Source: Azospirillum endophyticum (GTDB taxonomy: Bacteria > Pseudomonadota > Alphaproteobacteria > Azospirillales > Azospirillaceae). From it: DNA of 57,306 nt. Of this stretch, positions 15,172 to 23,697 are shown piece after piece. The position numbers were made by a program, and so were the translations under genes. Numbering within the stretch: position 1 is the stretch's first letter; each line of letters starts with the position of its first letter. The notes beneath the pieces are model-generated. The model saw nothing but the letters and a program-made list of their open reading frames with translations. It had not been told where the DNA came from and made no database searches. The stretch spans positions 133,434 to 190,739 of the forward strand of contig NZ_JAENHM010000023.1 in the NCBI RefSeq assembly GCF_016595245.1. Reading direction: 5' to 3'.

Positions 15172-17466
15172 TCAAGGAGTGGGGCTGCGCCGCTTCGGTC
15201 CACGGCCGGTGCGAGGTCCCCCCCGACCGGCGTCACTACGAGCGGCGTCACCACGGCCGCCGTCCTTCCCCGCCGGGTGATGGAAATGGTGCGGGTGGCC
15301 GCCCGCCTTCTCGCCATTGCCGCGTTCCGGCCCGCCACGACGGCCGCCTCGGCGTTCCTCGACGCGGCTGCCATAGCAATTGTCGCAGACCCGGAAGCGG
15401 TGGTTGGCCTTCAGCCGCGCGCCGCAGACCGGACAGGCGCGGGCGAGCGAGCGTTCGGCCAGCGTCCGTTCGATGAAGGCGTTGAGGTGCGCCCGGCGCT
15501 CCTGGCACAAATCCATCTCGGGATAGGCGTCGGGGAAGCGGTAGGCCAGCCAGGCATAGGCGGTCAGTTCCTTCACCGCGCGTTCGGCCTTCTCCAACTC
15601 CACGTCGGTGCCGACGCTGTGGCGGAAGCGCTCGGCGGCATCGGGGGCGGCGTTGGGGATGCCCCTGCCCTGGTTGACAGCCCAGCCGCCGAGAAGGCGC
15701 AAGTTGTTCTGGTCGCGGGTGTCGATCGGGCAGCGCGCCAGCATGTCGCGTTGCGCCAGCGGCAGCTTGGCGCGGTCCACCGCCGCCGCGGCCTGGATGC
15801 GCTGCTCCAGGTCGGTCATGCGGAAGGTCTGGTTGGCGCGCAGAAGCTCCTGCCCGGCGGTCCGCAGCACCTTGGCGAGGCTGTCGGTGTCCAGTTCCCG
15901 CGCGATGGCCTCGACATGGCTGAGGTTGGGCGAGATCCAGGAGCGCGGGTCTTCCGGCGGCACCGGCGGCGAGGTCAACGCCCGCCGCACCGGATTGATG
16001 CTCTCGCCCTCCAGCACGGCGACGCGGCCTTCCTCACGCAGGCCGAAGCGGCCGGCACGGCCGCCGATCTGGCGGATCTCCGACGCGTTCAGCTCGCGCT
16101 CCTCCCGCCCGTCATATTTGCGGGTGGTGGACAGCACGACGCGGGCGACCGGCAGGTTCAACCCCATGCCGATGGCGTCGGTCGCCACCAGCACATCGGC
16201 GGTGCCCTCGCGGAAACGGCGGGCCTCGGCCCGGCGGACTTCCGGCGACAGGGCGCCGTAGATCACCGCGACATTGTGGTTGCGGCCGAGCAGGTCGTGG
16301 CGCAGGGCCATGACGTCCTTGCGCGAGAAGGCGATCAGCGCGTCGCCGGACTTCACCTCCTCGAGCTTCACCCGCTCCTCCTGGACGCGCAACGGCGACT
16401 TGCGGGTGAACTCGACGACCTCCAGCTCTTCCCCCATCGCGTCGGCCAGACGCTTGACGTAGGGAATGGCGTCGGCGGAGCCGGTCATCAGGATTTCCGG
16501 AGCGGCGACGCCGGCAACCGCCTGGGTCCAGGCCCAGCCGCGGTCGGGATCGCCGATCATCTGGATCTCGTCGATGACGCAGGCACCCCACACCTTGGAG
16601 GTGTTCACCATCTCGATGGTGGAGGAGGTGAAGGCGGCCCCCGGCCGCACGTCGCGCTCCTCTCCGGTGACGAGGCTGCACGGGCGGCCGCGCGTCTCCA
16701 GCGCCTCCTGCCCTTCCAGCGCCAGCAGACGCAGGGGAGCGAGATAGCAGCCGCTCTCCACCTCCGCCAGCCGGTCCATGGCGGCATGGGTCTTACCCGA
16801 ATTGGTCGGACCGACGAACAGCCGCAGCTTGCGGATCATCGCGCGGGCGGTGGCGAAGCTGTCCAGATAGACGCCCATGCCGGACGCGTCCTCCAGCCGC
16901 TCCCGCCGTACCTTCAGGCCGGCCCGGGCGGCGGCGGTGGAGAACGCCTCCTCCATCGCATCGAGCAGGGTCTGCAGGCGCGGGATACGGCCGCCGAAGC
17001 CGACGACGCGGCCCAATTCGTCCGCGAAGCCCTTCGGCCGCCAGGAGTCGCCGAAGCCCGCCGCGCGCTGCGCCATCGAGGCGAACCAGCCGTCGACGCG
17101 GTCCTTGGCCTTGGCGATGGCGGGGGAGGACAGGCAGGCCCCCTTGACTCGCTTGCCCAGCGCCTTGGCCTGAGGTCGCCCGAACCCCTCGTCGGTGGTC
17201 AGCAGGCCCCACAGGTCGGCCTCGATGTCCGGCAGCGGACCGAGCGCCACCTTGAAACGCAGCTTCTGCTTCCGGTCGGTGCCGGGGACCTGGACGACGT
17301 GGTTGACCGCGACCGACCAGCGCGCCGGGGTGCTGTCGGCATCCACCTCGATCCCGTCGCCGCGCACCACGGCGGCCACCGCGCGCAGGGCGGCGCGGCG
17401 GTCGAATTCATCGGCAGTGCCGGGGGTGCGGCCGGAGTGGGCGGTGTCGGAAGTGTCGTCGGTCAT
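15172..17466 (-). CDS. Suv3-like DEAD/DExH RNA helicase with C-terminal zinc ribbon
   Basis: A 764-residue superfamily-2 helicase of the Suv3 type, the group that includes the mitochondrial degradosome helicase. Walker A GPTNSGKT is at 219-226, the DEIQ box at 299-302, motif III at MTGSAD, and motif VI around IRQIGGRAGRFG. The C-terminal part has a zinc ribbon (CPVCGARLK...VCDNC) around residues 685-705 and a long Gly/Arg/His-rich basic tail that probably binds RNA. ATG 17466 is chosen because it precedes the first conserved-looking stretch; an upstream in-frame extension has no ribosome site. It is convergent with gpmA. The physiological target in bacteria is not established. Confidence 0.88.
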   Translation of the reverse strand: MTDDTSDTAHSGRTPGTADEFDRRAALRAVAAVVRGDGIEVDADSTPARWSVAVNHVVQVPGTDRKQKLRFKVALGPLPDIEADLWGLLTTDEGFGRPQAKALGKRVKGACLSSPAIAKAKDRVDGWFASMAQRAAGFGDSWRPKGFADELGRVVGFGGRIPRLQTLLDAMEEAFSTAAARAGLKVRRERLEDASGMGVYLDSFATARAMIRKLRLFVGPTNSGKTHAAMDRLAEVESGCYLAPLRLLALEGQEALETRGRPCSLVTGEERDVRPGAAFTSSTIEMVNTSKVWGACVIDEIQMIGDPDRGWAWTQAVAGVAAPEILMTGSADAIPYVKRLADAMGEELEVVEFTRKSPLRVQEERVKLEEVKSGDALIAFSRKDVMALRHDLLGRNHNVAVIYGALSPEVRRAEARRFREGTADVLVATDAIGMGLNLPVARVVLSTTRKYDGREERELNASEIRQIGGRAGRFGLREEGRVAVLEGESINPVRRALTSPPVPPEDPRSWISPNLSHVEAIARELDTDSLAKVLRTAGQELLRANQTFRMTDLEQRIQAAAAVDRAKLPLAQRDMLARCPIDTRDQNNLRLLGGWAVNQGRGIPNAAPDAAERFRHSVGTDVELEKAERAVKELTAYAWLAYRFPDAYPEMDLCQERRAHLNAFIERTLAERSLARACPVCGARLKANHRFRVCDNCYGSRVEERRGGRRGGPERGNGEKAGGHPHHFHHPAGKDGGRGDAARSDAGRGGPRTGRGPKRRSPTP

Positions 17467-17901
17467 GATCGTCTTTTCTTGAGATTGCCCCGGCGATGCA
17501 AGCGTGATGCGAGCGCTTCGGCCGGGCATATCGGCCGGAAGGCCAGTCCGGCAAGGCGGATACGCCCTGCGCCCGGAGGACAGCCCCCCAGACAACAGCC
17601 ATAGAGCGCCAGGATCTCTCTTTATGGCCGGGGTCTCACTTTATGGGTCTGACCGGTCGATTCGGCAAGCCGAATCCCCCGATCGGAGCAAGCCCGGGCT
17701 AATTCGAATCCGTCGCCGTTTCGCCGATCTCGCCCGTGCGAAAAGGGGGGAGGACCCGCCACATAGAGCCACGCAGGTTTGGTGGTCCGACCCCAACGGG
17801 TTAGCCGCAGCCGCCCGGCGGACAGGCCACGCCGGATCGGCCGCAAGATCGGTCGATAAACGGTCAACGTTCTGTTTCGATTAATTTTTTGGGAGATGCG
17901 C
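17467..17901. other. Divergent promoter region between helicase and polysaccharide genes
   Basis: About 435 nt without a gene. It contains a perfect inverted repeat GATTCGGC-AA-GCCGAATC (17659-17676), an imperfect direct repeat of CTTTATGG...GGGTCT (about 17619-17650) and a T-rich segment (TTAATTTTTT, 17881-17890) just before the ribosome site of the glycosyltransferase gene. The spacer of 2 nt is too short for a good RNA hairpin, so the inverted repeat is more likely an operator. Confidence 0.5.
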
Positions 17902-18726
17902 ATGCCGAACCCTCGTGAGGTCCTGGAACTGATCGAGCGCATGCGGTGCATTTCGAACGACGGCGAGCGCCGGGCCCTGATCGAACGGCTTGGCGCGGTC
18001 GACCGTCCGACGGTGCTGTCCTTCCTGAACGCGCATGGGCTGAACGTCTGCATGGATTCGGACGCGGCACTGACCGCCTTCGGCGCCTCGGACGTGCTGC
18101 TGCGCGACGGGATCGGGTTGCAGGCGGTGATGCCGGTGCTGGGAATGCCGGCCGGCCTGAACATGAACGGCACCGACTTCATCCCCCTGCTCCTGAAGTC
18201 GCTCAGCCCCCGCAAGGTCGCGATCTACGGCACCGCCACCCCGTGGCTGGACCGGGCTCGCGTCGTGCTGGAGACGATCACGCCGCACCGCTACGCCGAC
18301 CTTCAGCACGGCTTCCACCCGACGGAGCATTACATCGCCCACGCGCGGACCAACCGCCCCGACGTGATCCTGCTCGCCATGGGCATGCCCAAGCAGGAGC
18401 AGGTCGCGGCGGAACTGAAGCGCGCGCTCGACCATCCGGTGCTGATCGTCAACGGCGGCGCCATCGTCGATTTCCTGGCGGGCCGCTTCAAGCGCGCCCC
18501 GGAAGCCGTCCAGCGCTCCGGCCTGGAATGGGCGTTCCGTCTGGCGCAGGAGCCCCGCCGCCTGTTCCGCCGCTATTGCATCGGTGCCTTTGGCTTCGCC
18601 TGGAGCACCCTTCGCCTTCGTCGTGCCGCATCCCTCCGCACCCGCGAAACGGGCGCCGCAGCGCCCGCAGCCACCCGGATCCCCCCGTCAGCGATCCGGC
18701 GGTCGCCCATCCAGAAGGAGCTTTGA
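17902..18726 (+). CDS. WecG/TagA/CpsF family glycosyltransferase (GT26)
   Basis: A 274-residue glycosyltransferase of the WecG/TagA family, which adds a sugar to an undecaprenyl-linked acceptor in polysaccharide assembly. Family signatures include GIGLQAVMPVLG, NGTDFIPLLL, VILLAMGMPKQE and NGGAIVDFLAGRFKRAPE. The C-terminal basic tail is longer than usual. The ATG at 17902 is preferred over the ATG at 17896 because GGGAG (17891-17895) then has a 6-nt spacing. It precedes the tyrosine autokinase gene by 3 nt. It fits an early step of EPS repeat-unit synthesis on the cytoplasmic face. Confidence 0.88.
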   Translation: MPNPREVLELIERMRCISNDGERRALIERLGAVDRPTVLSFLNAHGLNVCMDSDAALTAFGASDVLLRDGIGLQAVMPVLGMPAGLNMNGTDFIPLLLKSLSPRKVAIYGTATPWLDRARVVLETITPHRYADLQHGFHPTEHYIAHARTNRPDVILLAMGMPKQEQVAAELKRALDHPVLIVNGGAIVDFLAGRFKRAPEAVQRSGLEWAFRLAQEPRRLFRRYCIGAFGFAWSTLRLRRAASLRTRETGAAAPAATRIPPSAIRRSPIQKEL

Positions 18727-18729
18727 GAC

Positions 18730-21072
18730 GTGGAAAATCTTCCCCAGATCAATAACGGAGGCCATGGCGGCCCGCCGGCTCCGGCGTGGCCCACCCAGGT
18801 CGGCCACCATGTGCCGCGCGAGTTCGACGGCCCCGCTCCGGCAATGGGTCCCGACTTCCGCTTCATCCTGCGGGTGCTGGCGGCGCACAAGACGCTGATC
18901 ATCCTCATCGTGCTGGCGCTGACCGCCCTGTCGGCCTTCGCCGTCTCACTGATGAAGGACAAGTACACCTCCGAAGCCCTTCTGCTGGTCGACAACCGGC
19001 AGGTCCGCGTCGTCCGCGCCGAGGACCAGGCGCTGAACTCGATCACGCCGGAAGACGGCGCGATCCTCAGCGAGATCGAGATCCTGAAATCCACCGCCGT
19101 GCTGTCCCAGGCCGTCACCGACCTGAAGCTGGCGACGAACCAGGAGTACAACCCGCCGGTCCAGGCCGACGAGACCAAGCCCTTCGTCGAGCGCGCCACC
19201 GCCTGGACCCGCGAGCAGGCCCATGCCGTCTTCGGTCCGGAACTGCCGGGCGTCGTCCAGGCCGTGCTGGCCCATGGCGACAACATGACCAAGGACACCC
19301 ACCTGCGCGAGACCCGCGCCGCCGACAGCATCGACGGCGTGCTCGACCGGGTTCGCCGCAACCTCGAGGTCGGCGTCGTCGGCCGGTCGCGCGTCATCCA
19401 GGTCCGCTACACCGCCGGCGACCCCGAGATCGCCCAGAAGGTGGTCGACACCGTCGTCCGCCGCTACATGGAAACCCGCCAGCAGATGGACCGCGACCTG
19501 TCCACCAGCGCCGTCGCCTGGCTGGAAGACCGCATCGCCACCCTGCGCAAGGAAGTCGCCGCCGCCGACACCAAGGTCGACGCCGTCCGCTTCAAGGCCG
19601 GTCTGGTCAAGAACGGCGCCAACGGCCTGATGGCCACCACCGAGCTGGAGCAGGCCCGCCTGCGCCTGGCCGAAGCCTCCGCCAACCGCGCCCGCGCCGT
19701 CGCCCAGGCCCAGACTCTGGAACGCAGCGCCGGCAACGGCGGCAGCCTCGCCTCGCCGGTCGTGGCCCAGCTGCGCGCCACCGTCGCCTCGATCTCCACC
19801 GAGCTGGCCCAGCTGTCGCGCCAGTATGGTCCGAAGCACCCGCGCATCCAGGAACTCCAGGCCCGCCTGAACGAAGCGAACTCCTCGCTTCAGCAGGAAG
19901 TCCGCCATGAGATCGGCGGCGTCCGCGAGGCGGCCAACGTCGCCATCGAGCAGGAAAACGCCCTCAAGGGGATGATCGCCAAGCTGGAATCCGGCTATCA
20001 GACGATGACCGAGGAAGCGGTGCCGCTGCGCACGCTGGAGGCCGAGGCCCAGGCCAAGCGCCAGCTGCTGGACAGCCTGCTCGGCCGTCTGGAAGAGGTG
20101 CAGGCCCAGCAGGACAACCGCGCCTTCCCGACCGCCGTCAAGCTGGTCTCGGCGCCGCAGGTCCCGCATGAGCCGTCGGGTCCGTTCCGTGTCCTGATGC
20201 TGCTGGCCGGCTTCGTTGCCTCGATCGCCGTCGCCGTCTTCATCGTCTTCGGCATCGAGCTGTTCCAGCGCCGCATCCGCACCCCGGAAGCCGTCCGCCG
20301 CATCCTGGGCGTCGGCACGGTCCACATCGTCCCGCACCACTCGACCCGCGGCACCCGCGGCCGCCTCGACCAGATCTTCCAGAACCATCCGTTCTCGCTG
20401 TTCTCGGAATCGATGCGCGCCCTGTTCCGCAACCACCTGTCGGATCTGGGTCCGGTCGGCTCCATCGCCGTCACCTCGGCCCGCCCGCAGGACGGCAAGA
20501 CCTCGATGAGCCTCGCCGTCGCCCAGGTCGCGGCCCAGGCCGGCCGCCGCGTGGTGGTGGTCGACACCGACTTCCGCCGCTCGCGCATCGACGGCCTGTT
20601 CAACCTGTCGGCCAAGAAGGGCCTGTCGGACTGGGTTTCCGGCACCGCCACCCTGGATGAGATCGTCCACACCAGCGAGGACGCGCCCTATGCGATGATC
20701 CCCGCCGGCCGCCTGATGCCGGAGACGCTTGACCGCTTCAACGTCGACGGCCTGATCCACCTGATGGCCGGCCTGTCGCCGCACTTCGACCTGGTGGTGT
20801 TCGACACCGCCCCGGCGCTGGCCGTGTCCGATGCCCGCATCGTCTGCGGTGCCGCCTCCAAGGTGCTGTTCGTCAGCCGCTGGGGTCACACCACCGCCAG
20901 CGACCTGCAGGCGGTCGCCGACCTGGGTCCGATCGACCACTCCAAGTTCGTCGCGGTGATGACCGACGTGAACCTGAAGAAGGCGGCCTCGCGCGGTTAC
21001 CAGGGTCCCTACAACAGCTACATGGCCACCCGGAAGTATTACGGCGACACCAGCCTGCGGACCGCGCCGTAA
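18730..21072 (+). CDS. Wzc/ExoP-type polysaccharide co-polymerase with tyrosine autokinase domain
   Basis: This 780-residue inner-membrane protein controls EPS polymerisation and export. It has a TM helix at about 54-74, a large Wzz domain with a coiled coil (about 280-450) and a GNVR-like region, a second TM helix at about 488-511, and a C-terminal BY-kinase. The kinase P-loop is SARPQDGKTS (about 583-592), unusual for lacking the common GEGKS form; Walker A' is VVVVDTDFRR and Walker B VVFDTAP. The C-terminus carries a Tyr cluster (five Tyr between about 757 and 772), the expected autophosphorylation site. The start is GTG at 18730 with GAAGGAG upstream, 3 nt after the preceding gene. It belongs with the Wzx/Wzy genes further right. 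Confidence 0.92.
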   Translation: MENLPQINNGGHGGPPAPAWPTQVGHHVPREFDGPAPAMGPDFRFILRVLAAHKTLIILIVLALTALSAFAVSLMKDKYTSEALLLVDNRQVRVVRAEDQALNSITPEDGAILSEIEILKSTAVLSQAVTDLKLATNQEYNPPVQADETKPFVERATAWTREQAHAVFGPELPGVVQAVLAHGDNMTKDTHLRETRAADSIDGVLDRVRRNLEVGVVGRSRVIQVRYTAGDPEIAQKVVDTVVRRYMETRQQMDRDLSTSAVAWLEDRIATLRKEVAAADTKVDAVRFKAGLVKNGANGLMATTELEQARLRLAEASANRARAVAQAQTLERSAGNGGSLASPVVAQLRATVASISTELAQLSRQYGPKHPRIQELQARLNEANSSLQQEVRHEIGGVREAANVAIEQENALKGMIAKLESGYQTMTEEAVPLRTLEAEAQAKRQLLDSLLGRLEEVQAQQDNRAFPTAVKLVSAPQVPHEPSGPFRVLMLLAGFVASIAVAVFIVFGIELFQRRIRTPEAVRRILGVGTVHIVPHHSTRGTRGRLDQIFQNHPFSLFSESMRALFRNHLSDLGPVGSIAVTSARPQDGKTSMSLAVAQVAAQAGRRVVVVDTDFRRSRIDGLFNLSAKKGLSDWVSGTATLDEIVHTSEDAPYAMIPAGRLMPETLDRFNVDGLIHLMAGLSPHFDLVVFDTAPALAVSDARIVCGAASKVLFVSRWGHTTASDLQAVADLGPIDHSKFVAVMTDVNLKKAASRGYQGPYNSYMATRKYYGDTSLRTAP

Positions 21073-21122
21073 GCGGCCCGGCAGGTAGGGTGACCTGAAG
21101 CTCCTTCGACCCGGGACCCTTT

Positions 21123-21150
21123 CCCTCCGGATGCTGCGGCATCCGGAGGG
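21123..21150 (+). terminator. Hairpin terminator after the autokinase gene
   Basis: A perfect 12-bp stem CCCTCCGGATGC/GCATCCGGAGGG with a TGCG loop lies 50 nt after the stop at 21072. No clean T-run follows, so termination may be partial. Confidence 0.6.
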
Positions 21151-21199
21151 AGGGGTCTCTCCATGACCGGCACCCGCGACAGGAAGAGAGCCCCTCCTC

Positions 21200-22480
21200 A
21201 TGATCGAGAGTCCGAAACCCGGTTTCCCCAAATGGCGCCCCACCCGGCGCGACCTGCTGTGGACCGCCGCCGCCGGCGCGGTGCTGGCAAGCTGCCGCGG
21301 CGCCACCGGCCCGACATCGGCGGAGGCCGCCGCCACGCCAGCGGATGGGGCCGAGCCGGCGGTGACGCTGCGCGACGCCTGCCGTGCCGTCGGCATCCGC
21401 CACGGTGCGGCCCGCGACCATTACATTGAGCCCGAAGATCCCATGCTCGACCGGCTGATGGCCCGCGAATGCGACGTCGTCACCCCGGAGAACGGCGGCA
21501 AATGGGGGGTCTTCCAGCACACTGAAGGGAATTTCGACTGGCGCCGTTTCGATGCGGCGGTGGACCTGGCACGCCGCATCGGCGCGACGCCGAACTGGCA
21601 CACCATCATCTGGCAGCATATGGGCATGCCGCCCTACATGAAGCTCCCGGCAGAGCGGCAGGCGGAGCTGGGCATTTCCGAAAGCGCCTATTTCTCGCCC
21701 GAGGGCACGTTGGGCAGCGACAATGTCTGGCCGCGCTTCACCGGCGTGGTGGAGGCGGTCCGGCAGCGCTACGGCGACATCTTCTATCGCATCGACGTCG
21801 CCAACGAGGTCTTCTTCTGGGAAACGGTGGGGAGCCACCCGCAGGAGCAGGACCGCTACGGCTTCCGCCGCGGCATGTGGTGGGTGGCGGCAGGCGGCGC
21901 GGAGAAGGGGCCGGAGTGGCTCGACCCCTTCTTCCACCATGTGCACAAGTCCTTCCCCAAGGCAAAGCTGGTGCTGAATGAATTCGGCATCGAGATCGAC
22001 GAGGGCTGGCAGCAGCGCAAGCGCGCCTATCTGCTCGACTGGCTGACCGGAGCGGTGAAGCGCGGCGTGCCGATTCACGGCCTCGGGCTGCAGAGCCATC
22101 TGATCGGCGGCAAACCCTATGACAGTGCCGGCATGCGCAAATTCCTGCGCGCGGTCGACAAGCTGGGCCTGTCGGTCCATCTGACGGAGATGGACGTCGA
22201 CGAGACCCGCCTGCCCCGCTCCTGGTCGCGGGCGGAGAAGGACCGGGCGATGGCCCAGCTGGCCCGCCAGTATCTGGCCGACATGCTGGACAACGCGCGG
22301 GTGGAGGAGCTGTGCTGGTGGCACCTGCGCTCCGACCTGAATTTCATCGCGCGGGAGCATCCGGACCTGCGCCCCCACCCCTCCCCCTACGACGAGAACT
22401 CCCGGCCGCTGCCGCTCTACACCGCGGTGGTCGACACGCTGCGGGAGAAGGCCCGCACCGGCAAGGTGCGGTCGGGCTGA
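21200..22480 (+). CDS. GH10 family glycoside hydrolase, Tat-type lipoprotein
   Basis: A 426-residue glycoside hydrolase of family 10 (typically endo-1,4-beta-xylanase). The N-terminus has twin Arg in TRRDLLW, a hydrophobic segment and a lipobox-like LASC, suggesting Tat export and lipid anchoring. The acid/base Glu lies in DVANEVFF (about residue 203) and the nucleophile Glu in LTEMDV (about residue 330). WHTIIWQHM and GLGLQSHL are family hallmarks. It follows the autokinase gene after a terminator and ends about 90 nt before the LysR gene. In an EPS locus such an enzyme may trim or release a beta-linked polymer rather than digest plant xylan. This is inference. Confidence 0.9.
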   Translation: MIESPKPGFPKWRPTRRDLLWTAAAGAVLASCRGATGPTSAEAAATPADGAEPAVTLRDACRAVGIRHGAARDHYIEPEDPMLDRLMARECDVVTPENGGKWGVFQHTEGNFDWRRFDAAVDLARRIGATPNWHTIIWQHMGMPPYMKLPAERQAELGISESAYFSPEGTLGSDNVWPRFTGVVEAVRQRYGDIFYRIDVANEVFFWETVGSHPQEQDRYGFRRGMWWVAAGGAEKGPEWLDPFFHHVHKSFPKAKLVLNEFGIEIDEGWQQRKRAYLLDWLTGAVKRGVPIHGLGLQSHLIGGKPYDSAGMRKFLRAVDKLGLSVHLTEMDVDETRLPRSWSRAEKDRAMAQLARQYLADMLDNARVEELCWWHLRSDLNFIAREHPDLRPHPSPYDENSRPLPLYTAVVDTLREKARTGKVRSG

Positions 22481-22571
22481 GGGACAGGCGCGGAGTTGCC
22501 ATCCCATCTCCGGTCGGGCATCAAGAGCGGCAAGACGGCTTTCCCCTGACCGGCGACGGGACTTCGGTGAC

Positions 22572-23444
22572 ATGGAACTGCGGCACCTGCGCTATTTCCA
22601 GATGGTCGCGGCGGAACGCAGCTTCACCCGCGCGGCGGAGCGGCTGCACATCGCGCAGCCCCCGCTCAGCCGGCAGATCCGCCAGCTCGAAGAGGAGCTG
22701 GGGACGGAGCTTCTGGTGCGAGGATCGCGCCCGCTCGAACTGACCGAGGCCGGGCGCCTGCTCTACGAGCACGCCATCCAGGTGCTGGACCGGGTCGACG
22801 ACATCCACTGGAGCCTGCGGGCGCTGGGCGGCTCGCGCCGCACCGCCTATCCCATCGGGCTGGTCGGCTCGATCCTCTACGGATCGCTTCCCGGCGTGCT
22901 GCGCCGCTTCCGGGCGTCGCGCCCCGACCTCGACGTCCGGCTGATCGAAATGACGACGCTGGAACAACTGCCGGCTCTGCGCGACCACCGCATCGCCATC
23001 GGCTTCGGCCGGCTGTCCTTCCAGGAACCCGGCATCATCCAGCGGGTCTTGCGCGACGAACCGCTGGTGGTGGCGGTTTCCGGCGACTCCCCGTTGGCGG
23101 CCGAGGGCGGGCCGGTGCCGCTGGCAGCATTGGTCGGGGAAACGCTGCTGGTTTATCCCCGCAAGCCGCGGCCGAGCTATGCCGATCAGGTGCTGGCGCT
23201 GTTCCGCGACCGCGGCCTGCTGCCCAACGCCGTGGTGGAGGCGGGGGAACTCCAGACCGCGCTGGGGCTGGTCGCCTGCGGCGTCGGGCTGTGTCTGGTG
23301 CCGGACTCCGCCTCCGGGTCCCGCGGCGACCTGATCTACCGGCCGATCGTCGAAGCGGGGATCACCTCGCCGATCATCGTCAGCACGCGGGCCGGCGACG
23401 ACAACGAGGCGACGGCCGCCCTTCTCGCCATGGTGACGGAGTGA
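22572..23444 (+). CDS. LysR-type regulator of the BenM/CatM/CatR group
   Basis: A 290-residue LysR-family transcription factor. The first 60 residues are the winged helix-turn-helix (MELRHLRYFQMVAAERSFTR, then AAERLHIAQPPLSRQIRQLEE), and the effector domain has the BenM/CatM pattern, with IGLVGSILYGSLP, AIGFGRL, TLLVYPRKPRPSYADQV and ALGLVACGVGLCLVP. These regulators sense cis,cis-muconate or benzoate and bind ATAC-N7-GTAT. A perfect copy of that site lies upstream of catB at 35565-35579, 12 kb away. The gene is on the same strand as the dioxygenase genes, not divergent from them. It likely links dioxygenase and cat gene control. Confidence 0.88.
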   Translation: MELRHLRYFQMVAAERSFTRAAERLHIAQPPLSRQIRQLEEELGTELLVRGSRPLELTEAGRLLYEHAIQVLDRVDDIHWSLRALGGSRRTAYPIGLVGSILYGSLPGVLRRFRASRPDLDVRLIEMTTLEQLPALRDHRIAIGFGRLSFQEPGIIQRVLRDEPLVVAVSGDSPLAAEGGPVPLAALVGETLLVYPRKPRPSYADQVLALFRDRGLLPNAVVEAGELQTALGLVACGVGLCLVPDSASGSRGDLIYRPIVEAGITSPIIVSTRAGDDNEATAALLAMVTE

Positions 23445-23522
23445 AACCAAATGCCGTTTCTGCAAGGTAACGGCTCCGCATCGCGGCGACTTGGTCAAAT
23501 CCGAAGCATACTCTGCGCTTTA

Positions 23523-23548
23523 TTTTGGCACCGCCTATAACGCCAAAA
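23523..23548. promoter_or_regulatory. Candidate operator upstream of the dioxygenase operon
   Basis: A perfect inverted repeat TTTTGGC-N12-GCCAAAA lies about 150 nt before the oxygenase alpha gene. It has no T-run and sits in a lower-GC stretch. It could bind the AraC-type regulator at 31822-32811 or another factor. It does not match ATAC-N7-GTAT. Confidence 0.4.
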
Positions 23549-23697
23549 CGAATGTGGATTTTGATCTTCCGATTGTTGCGTTTTCCGGATAGTGGCGGAA
23601 CCCGCATGCGCTGAGCGGATAGAGCGGCCTGCCGGTCATCTGCCAAGCTTTTCCGGTCTGGAGGGTCGGTTGACCCCATGGCCAAAGGAAAAGCCCG

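Noticed and set aside
15277..17604. 775-codon open frame on the plus strand
   Set aside because: Antisense to the helicase gene, which has all SF2 motifs; no motif in the plus-strand product.
18946..21396. 816-codon open frame on the minus strand
   Set aside because: It lies antisense to the autokinase gene, whose domains are unmistakable; the frame is open only because of high GC at codon third positions and gives a low-complexity product.
22481..22571. Insertion boundary repeats of the catabolic island
   Set aside because: No direct or inverted repeat shared with the 35461-35806 region was found by eye; no transposase or integrase gene in the window.
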